11,434 nucleotides of DNA from JAZQNC01 sp045536155. Lineage in GTDB: Bacteria > Bacillota > Clostridia > Oscillospirales > CAG-272. Below the pieces are notes generated by a model, which made no database searches, was not told where the DNA came from, and saw only the letters and a program-made list of their open reading frames with translations. The stretch is from the NCBI GenBank assembly GCA_045536155.1, contig JAZSMZ010000105.1, positions 1-11,434 on the forward strand, written 5' to 3'. Positions 7,413 to 11,434 of the stretch are shown piece by piece (the first letter of the stretch is position 1; each line of letters begins with the position of its first letter). The position numbers were made by a program, and so were the translations under genes.

Positions 7413-9059
7413 TTGAGCGATAACAAAAATGCACCCGTCAAGGCGAAAAAAAGCACAAAGCTTTTCTTTTCGGGCGTACTGATACTTACCTTTGCCAATA
7501 TTTTAATTAAAGTTATCGGTTTAACTTTAAAAATTCCGCTTCAGCACCTTTTAGGCGACGGCGGTATGGGATATTACAACACCGCTTATGATATCTACGT
7601 CTGGTTTTACATGATATCGACTGCAGGTCTTCCCGTTGCAATATCCATCCTCATATCCGAAAGCCGTGCGAAGGGCAACTTCCGCGAGGCAAAGCGCATT
7701 TTCCGCATCACCCTGCTCATATTCATTATACTCGGTCTTGCGGGAATGTTCATCATGATGGGCGGTGCGGGTCTGTTCGCCAATGCCTACAAATTCCCCG
7801 AGGCAGACAAAGCTATATTTGCCATAGCGCCCACCCTGTTTTTCATTTGCATATCGTCGGCTATCCGCGGATATTTCCAAGGGTATCAGCACATGGTTCC
7901 CACCGCGCTTTCACAGATCGTTGAAGCGCTCGGCAAGCTTATAATCGGTATATCGCTCGCAAAATATGCGATAAATGCAGGCTACGATCTCCCCATGGTC
8001 GCCGCCTTTACCGTACTCGGGCTCACCATCGGCGTCGCCGCAGGAATGCTCTTTTTGTGCATATCGAAGCTGCTTTTCAAGGCCGCTCCCTTTGACGAGG
8101 AATACAGACATCCCGACAGCGACACAATGCCGATGCGTCCTACGGGCACACTTTTGAAGATAATTCTCGTCACCGCCATTCCGATAACTCTTTCGTCGTC
8201 GGTTATGAGCTTTACTTCGATGATCGACGGTATGATCCTTTCCGACCGTTTGCAATGGATAGGATACACCGAGCAGCAGGCACGCGAGATGTTCGGCAAC
8301 TACAAGACCCTTGCCGTTTCGATGTTCAACCTTCCGCCCGCGCTGATATACCCCATCACCTACGCCGTCGTTCCTCTGCTTTCTGCAACCATTGCTTCGC
8401 AGAACAAGGAAAGAGCGCGTGCGATAATCAACAGCACACTGAAGGTTTCGTCCATCATCGCGCTCCCCTGTGCCCTTGGTCTTTCGGCACTTTCCGAGCC
8501 GATATTAAAACTGCTCTTTAACGACGAGTCGGCCAAAACAGCCGCTCCCCTTCTTTCGGTGCTCGCTCCGACAATATTCCTTGTCGGCATGCTGGCTGTC
8601 AGCACGGCGGTGCTCCAATCATACAAGCTTGAAAGAAAGCCGATCATATCAATGGTGGCAGGCTCTGTCGTAAAGCTTGTTGCAAGCTTTGTGCTTATCG
8701 GTATACCTGCGATCAACATTTTCGGAGCTCCCATAGGCACCTTCCTTTGCTATCTGACAAACTGCGGCTGCAACTTCTACTTCATGTCAAAGCACATCGA
8801 CTTTGTGCCCAGCGTGAAGGATATGTTCGTCCGTCCGCTTGTCGCCAGCGTGCTTTGCGCGCTGTCCGCTCTCGGATCGTACCATGTTTTCGATATCTTC
8901 CTCGGCAACACGGTGTCCACTCTCGGCGCACTCTGCGTTGCGGTGCTCGTTTATGCCGTTGCGATATTGCTCTTTAAGTGCATCACCAAAGACGACCTTA
9001 TGGTCGTTCCCAAGGGACAGAAAATCTACTCCCTTCTTCACAAAACCAAGTTAATCTGA
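7413..9059 (+). CDS. Polysaccharide/lipid-linked precursor flippase, SpoVB/YtgP (MurJ-like) MOP family
   Basis: Integral membrane protein of 548 residues, predicted to move lipid-linked cell-wall or polysaccharide precursors across the membrane. A short basic N-terminus (several Lys before residue 17) precedes about 14 hydrophobic segments. Diagnostic stretches of the clostridial SpoVB/YtgP group are visible: GDGGMGYYNTAYDIY, STAGLPVAIS, the intracellular loop RGYFQGYQHMVPTALSQ beginning at R152, and the second-half polysaccharide-synthesis C-terminal domain. The start is TTG 7413, supported by AAGGAG 8 nt upstream; no better start is near. B. subtilis YtgP is a lipid II flippase (MurJ) and SpoVB acts in spore cortex synthesis. 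I cannot say which role applies, as no spore or murein genes flank it. It follows mtaD by 19 nt. Confidence 0.88.
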   Translation: MSDNKNAPVKAKKSTKLFFSGVLILTFANILIKVIGLTLKIPLQHLLGDGGMGYYNTAYDIYVWFYMISTAGLPVAISILISESRAKGNFREAKRIFRITLLIFIILGLAGMFIMMGGAGLFANAYKFPEADKAIFAIAPTLFFICISSAIRGYFQGYQHMVPTALSQIVEALGKLIIGISLAKYAINAGYDLPMVAAFTVLGLTIGVAAGMLFLCISKLLFKAAPFDEEYRHPDSDTMPMRPTGTLLKIILVTAIPITLSSSVMSFTSMIDGMILSDRLQWIGYTEQQAREMFGNYKTLAVSMFNLPPALIYPITYAVVPLLSATIASQNKERARAIINSTLKVSSIIALPCALGLSALSEPILKLLFNDESAKTAAPLLSVLAPTIFLVGMLAVSTAVLQSYKLERKPIISMVAGSVVKLVASFVLIGIPAINIFGAPIGTFLCYLTNCGCNFYFMSKHIDFVPSVKDMFVRPLVASVLCALSALGSYHVFDIFLGNTVSTLGALCVAVLVYAVAILLFKCITKDDLMVVPKGQKIYSLLHKTKLI

Positions 9060-9062
9060 AAG

Positions 9063-9082
9063 GGCTCCTTTTCGAAGGGGTC
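9063..9082 (+). promoter_or_regulatory. UUCG-loop hairpin covering the Shine-Dalgarno-like sequence of the DUF1934 gene
   Basis: Between the flippase stop and the next ATG, CTCCTT (9065-9070), TTCG loop (9071-9074) and AAGGGG (9075-9080) form a 6-bp stem with one G-U pair. It can extend by a G-U (9064/9081) and a G-C pair (9063/9082). The right arm is the only Shine-Dalgarno-like sequence before ATG 9097 and lies 16 nt from it, unusually far. No T-run follows, so it is not a standard intrinsic terminator. It could limit translation or stabilise an RNA end; this is inference. Confidence 0.45.
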
Positions 9083-9096
9083 ACGGTCCCGAAATC

Positions 9097-9708
9097 ATGA
9101 CTGAAAAAAAGGTCAGAATATCAATAAAATCAAGCATGACCGACCTTATGGCGGCCAAAAATCCCGACGAGGGCGATATCAAAAAGATAATGACCACCCT
9201 CGGCGAGGAAAAGATAAATTTAATCTCGCTTAACTCCCTTACCGAACGGGTGCTGGCATCGCTCAGCGAGCAGAACACCGAAAAAGTGTCCTTTCGTACC
9301 GAGGGCATACTATCCTTTGACGAAAAGACGGTAAGTCTTTCCTACAACGAGGACGAAACGAGCGGTATGGAGGGAAGCGTTACGAGGCTTGTGTTCAACC
9401 GCGATGATCGCGGCATGGTGTCGATGATACGCGAAGGTCAGGTATCAAGCTCGCTGGTGTTCAGCGACACCGACCGCCGTCAGCTATGCATGTACGACAC
9501 CGGAATTCTGCCTCCCTTTGAGATCTGCGTTTACACGCGCGACATCGTAAACGAGATAAACGAAAACGGCGGATATATCGAGCTCGACTATCTTATTGAG
9601 CTTCGTGGCGTTTCGATGCAGTACAGCCACATAAGAGTTGAAGCCGAAGAGCAGATCGAAGCTCAAAAGAGCTCTTACGTATACGAAAGGGAGTATGAAA
9701 CGCCGTGA
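9097..9708 (+). CDS. DUF1934 (YwiB-like) protein with an internal insertion
   Basis: Small cytoplasmic protein of unknown function with a predicted calycin-like beta barrel. The family core is clear: first strand KVRISIK (5-11), then VSFRTEGILSFDEKTVSLSY (64-83), the signature NEDETSGMEGSVT (84-96), a CMYDTG turn near 131-136, and the GGYIELDYLIELRG segment (158-171). Length is 203 residues against about 140 for typical members. The excess is mainly residues 13-61, a charged, probably helical insertion between strands 1 and 2. No signal peptide or membrane segment. The start ATG has no close ribosome site (AAGGGG is 16 nt upstream and in a hairpin). Its stop overlaps the holA GTG (GTGA). Confidence 0.82.
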   Translation: MTEKKVRISIKSSMTDLMAAKNPDEGDIKKIMTTLGEEKINLISLNSLTERVLASLSEQNTEKVSFRTEGILSFDEKTVSLSYNEDETSGMEGSVTRLVFNRDDRGMVSMIREGQVSSSLVFSDTDRRQLCMYDTGILPPFEICVYTRDIVNEINENGGYIELDYLIELRGVSMQYSHIRVEAEEQIEAQKSSYVYEREYETP

Positions 9709-10760
9709 GTGCAAAAGCCGCTCTTAACGTGATGGACGCAAGCGATTACCGCAAGCTTTTAAAGCAGAAGCCGAGCGGAGCATTCCTCTTTTGCGGCAGC
9801 GAAGAGTTTATGAAGCAATACTGCATCGGCGAGACGCGCAAATACATAACCGATGACAAATCGCTTGCCGCATTTAATATAATGCACTTTTCGGGCATCG
9901 ATTCGCTGTTCACAAACGGGATATCGAACGCCATGTCTACCCCTCCCATGTTCTGCGAAAGGCACATGGTCGAGCTTTCGGATATCGATCTCAACTCGGC
10001 AAAGGAAGAACTTCTCGATGAGCTCATTTTCCTCGCGCAGAACTGCGACGAGGAGACTGTATTTATAGTCAACTGTGCCGACGACGAGCTTACGGTCGGC
10101 GATATATCGAAAAACCGTCCGTCAAAGGTTTTTGCAAAGCTTGCCTCTGCTTTCAAAGCGGTAGTCTTTGAGCCCGAACCTCCCTCAAAGCTTGCATCGT
10201 GGATATCCAAGCATTTTCTTGCCTCGGGAGTGGCCGCCGACGCGCGACTGTGCTACGCTCTCATGGAGCGAAGCGGACACTCGATGACCGCTCTCAGCCA
10301 CGAAATAGACAAGCTTACCTCCTACGTATTGGCAAACGGACGAAAAGTGCTCACCGATGAGGATATTGCCTCAGTTGCCTGCCAAAATGCCGAATTTGGC
10401 GAATTCGCCTTTTCCAATGCCATTTTGGAACGCAACCGCTCGGCGGCATACGCAATTCTCGACGTAATGAAGGCCAACAGAGAAAAGCCCGAGCTTATAC
10501 TCGCATCGGTTACGGGAATTTTCTCGAACATGAACAATGTAAAGGTGCTTACCGAATGCGGTCTTTCAAGTGCCGAGATAGCATCGCGTTTAGGAGTGAA
10601 CGAATACCGCGTCACGTTATGGCAGCGGGCATCAAAAAACACAGACGCGAAAACGCTCGATCGGCTGATCCACCTTTGTCTTGATGCCGATCTTGATATG
10701 AAAACGTCGGCTGCCGACAAGTTTGTCGTAATCGACAGAATGCTGGCGCTCGCGCTGTAA
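9705..10760 (+). CDS. holA: DNA polymerase III delta subunit (clamp loader)
   Basis: Delta subunit that opens the beta sliding clamp in the clamp-loader complex during chromosome replication. 351 residues, close to the family's usual 330-350. N-terminal GAFLFCGSEEFMKQY (25-39) is the degenerate P-loop region of delta, in which nucleotide binding is not kept. The middle contains LASWISKHFLASGV and the alpha-helical HSMTALSHEIDKLTSYV segment. The C-terminal collar domain is the region from AEFGEFAFSNAI to the end, including KPELILASV and LDADLDMKT. The GTG start at 9705 overlaps the previous TGA by four bases and has AAAGGGAG 11 nt upstream; ATG 9732 is in frame but has no ribosome site. In many Firmicutes holA is followed by rpsT; here it is not. 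Confidence 0.93.
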   Translation: MSAKAALNVMDASDYRKLLKQKPSGAFLFCGSEEFMKQYCIGETRKYITDDKSLAAFNIMHFSGIDSLFTNGISNAMSTPPMFCERHMVELSDIDLNSAKEELLDELIFLAQNCDEETVFIVNCADDELTVGDISKNRPSKVFAKLASAFKAVVFEPEPPSKLASWISKHFLASGVAADARLCYALMERSGHSMTALSHEIDKLTSYVLANGRKVLTDEDIASVACQNAEFGEFAFSNAILERNRSAAYAILDVMKANREKPELILASVTGIFSNMNNVKVLTECGLSSAEIASRLGVNEYRVTLWQRASKNTDAKTLDRLIHLCLDADLDMKTSAADKFVVIDRMLALAL

Positions 10761-10814
10761 TTAACGGTTATAATTTTATAATATATATTTTCTCATACGA
10801 AAGGATACATAAAA
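10761..10814 (+). promoter_or_regulatory. AT-rich gap with possible -10 elements and the ribosome site of the ACT gene
   Basis: This 54-nt gap after holA is far richer in A and T than the surrounding genes. It contains TATAAT twice (10769-10774 and 10777-10782). The best -35 match upstream is weak (CTGTAA at 10755-10760, 16 nt before the second). GAAAGGA at 10799-10805 is the ribosome site, 9 nt before ATG 10815. A separate promoter for the ACT/UPF0210 pair is plausible but not proven. No terminator hairpin for holA is visible. Confidence 0.35.
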
Positions 10815-11084
10815 ATGAGAGCAGTAATCACAGTAACAGGTAAAGACTCCGTCGGAATTATCGCTGAGGTATCCCGCCTTTGTTCGGAATATAAAGCAAA
10901 CATCGTTGATATTTCTCAAAGCGTTCTTCGAGACTATTTTGCAATGATCATGATCGTTGATATCGATACCCTCACCGTTCCCTTCACCGATTTTGTAGAC
11001 GTGATGAGCGAAAACGGCAAAAATCGCGGTCTTATTATTCACACCATGCACGAAGACATCTTCAACTCGATGCACAGAATATAA
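10815..11084 (+). CDS. ACT domain protein, UPF0237 family
   Basis: 89 residues comprising little more than one ACT domain: the first strand MRAVITVTGKD, then SVGIIAEVSRLCSEYKANI with the Gly-Ile-Ile turn typical of ACT ligand sites, and strand FAMIMIVDI. A short helical C-terminal tail follows. ACT domains generally bind small ligands such as amino acids; this family resembles the single-domain GcvR-like regulators and its ligand is unknown. It starts at ATG 10815 with GAAAGGA 9 nt upstream. It lies 24 nt before a UPF0210 gene, a pairing conserved in streptococci and clostridia, so the two probably act together. Confidence 0.9.
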   Translation: MRAVITVTGKDSVGIIAEVSRLCSEYKANIVDISQSVLRDYFAMIMIVDIDTLTVPFTDFVDVMSENGKNRGLIIHTMHEDIFNSMHRI

Positions 11085-11108
11085 TCTATCAGCAAAGGAA
11101 AAAGCAAA

Positions 11109-11434
11109 ATGGCAATGTTTAATACCAAGGATATTCTTGAAACGATAAATATGATAAGCGAGGAAAACCTCGATATTCGTACCGTTACGATGGGGATTTC
11201 CCTTCTCGACTGCTCGTCGGACGATCCTAAGGTTTTCTGTGACCGCATCTACGACAAGATCACCTCGCGTGCCGAAAATCTCGTTAAAACCGCAAACGAC
11301 ATCGAAAAGATGTACGGCATTCCGATAGTCAACCGCCGCGTGTCGGTAACTCCCATCTCGATCGCCGGGGGCGCACTTGATCCCGACGGCTACGTTGCCG
11401 CCGCAAAGGCTATGGACCGTGCCGCCGAAAATCT
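11109..11434 (+). CDS. UPF0210 (DUF711, 'PFL family') protein, 5' part only
   Basis: Open from ATG 11109 to the window edge, giving the first 108 residues of a protein that is normally about 450 long. The start MAMFNTKDILETINMISEEN, the segment NLDIRTVTMGISLLDC and the stretch GIPIVNRRVSVTPISI match the N-terminus of UPF0210. The name 'PFL family' reflects structural likeness to pyruvate formate-lyase-like barrels; no enzymatic reaction is established to my knowledge. AAAGGA at 11094-11099 is 9 nt upstream. The 24-nt gap to the ACT gene implies co-transcription. The truncation is due to the window, not a mutation. Confidence 0.9.
   Translation, partial: MAMFNTKDILETINMISEENLDIRTVTMGISLLDCSSDDPKVFCDRIYDKITSRAENLVKTANDIEKMYGIPIVNRRVSVTPISIAGGALDPDGYVAAAKAMDRAAEN

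Noticed and set aside
9060..9096. Intrinsic terminator after the flippase gene
   Set aside because: The hairpin is not followed by a run of T, and the next gene is only 37 nt away.
1..11434. Mobile elements, CRISPR arrays, tRNA/rRNA genes, toxin-antitoxin or phage genes
   Set aside because: No direct-repeat/spacer pattern, transposase or integrase motifs, or RNA-gene signatures seen; nearly all bases are taken by housekeeping genes.

Overview
The window is a compact, single-direction (+ strand) stretch of a bacterial chromosome. It holds ten essentially whole genes, the tail of one gene at the left edge and the head of another at the right edge. The gene set points to the class Clostridia (Bacillota): a bifunctional Rel followed by Dtd, the long HemZ-type radical SAM protein, a trimeric PNP next to an MTA/SAH deaminase, a SpoVB/YtgP-type MOP flippase, a DUF1934 (YwiB) protein, HolA, and the UPF0237 (ACT) plus UPF0210 (DUF711/PFL-like) pair. 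Base composition looks close to half G+C, with many C-ending codons. TAA and TGA close the genes and TAG does not. I cannot name a genus; an anaerobic gut-type Clostridia genome is my inference.

Layout. 1-108: C-terminal end of an unidentified protein. 136-2337: rel, the (p)ppGpp synthetase/hydrolase, whose only plausible start codon (TTG, 136) is followed at once by an in-frame TAA. 2367-2825: dtd, D-aminoacyl-tRNA deacylase, overlapping by 4 nt with 2822-4303, hemZ. A possible promoter in the 3' end of hemZ precedes 4347-5252 (uridine-kinase-family P-loop kinase without the usual TGS domain), 5272-6099 (purine nucleoside phosphorylase) and 6119-7393 (MTA/SAH deaminase); these look like a nucleoside-handling group. 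7413-9059 encodes a polysaccharide/lipid II-type flippase. 9097-9708 (DUF1934) overlaps 9705-10760 (holA) by 4 nt. An AT-rich 54-nt gap then separates 10815-11084 (ACT-domain protein) and 11109-end (UPF0210, cut by the window edge).

Functionally this is mostly housekeeping: stringent response and translation quality control, nucleoside and SAM by-product salvage, envelope-precursor export, and clamp loading in DNA replication. Gaps between genes are 19-54 nt or are overlaps, so long polycistronic transcripts are likely. I see no mobile element, CRISPR array, tRNA, rRNA or clear intrinsic terminator.

I did not find a convincing new system. The items most worth a second look are the TTG-TAA arrangement at the start of rel, the UPF0237/UPF0210 pair of unknown function, the roughly 50-residue insertion in the DUF1934 protein, and the hairpin over its Shine-Dalgarno-like sequence.
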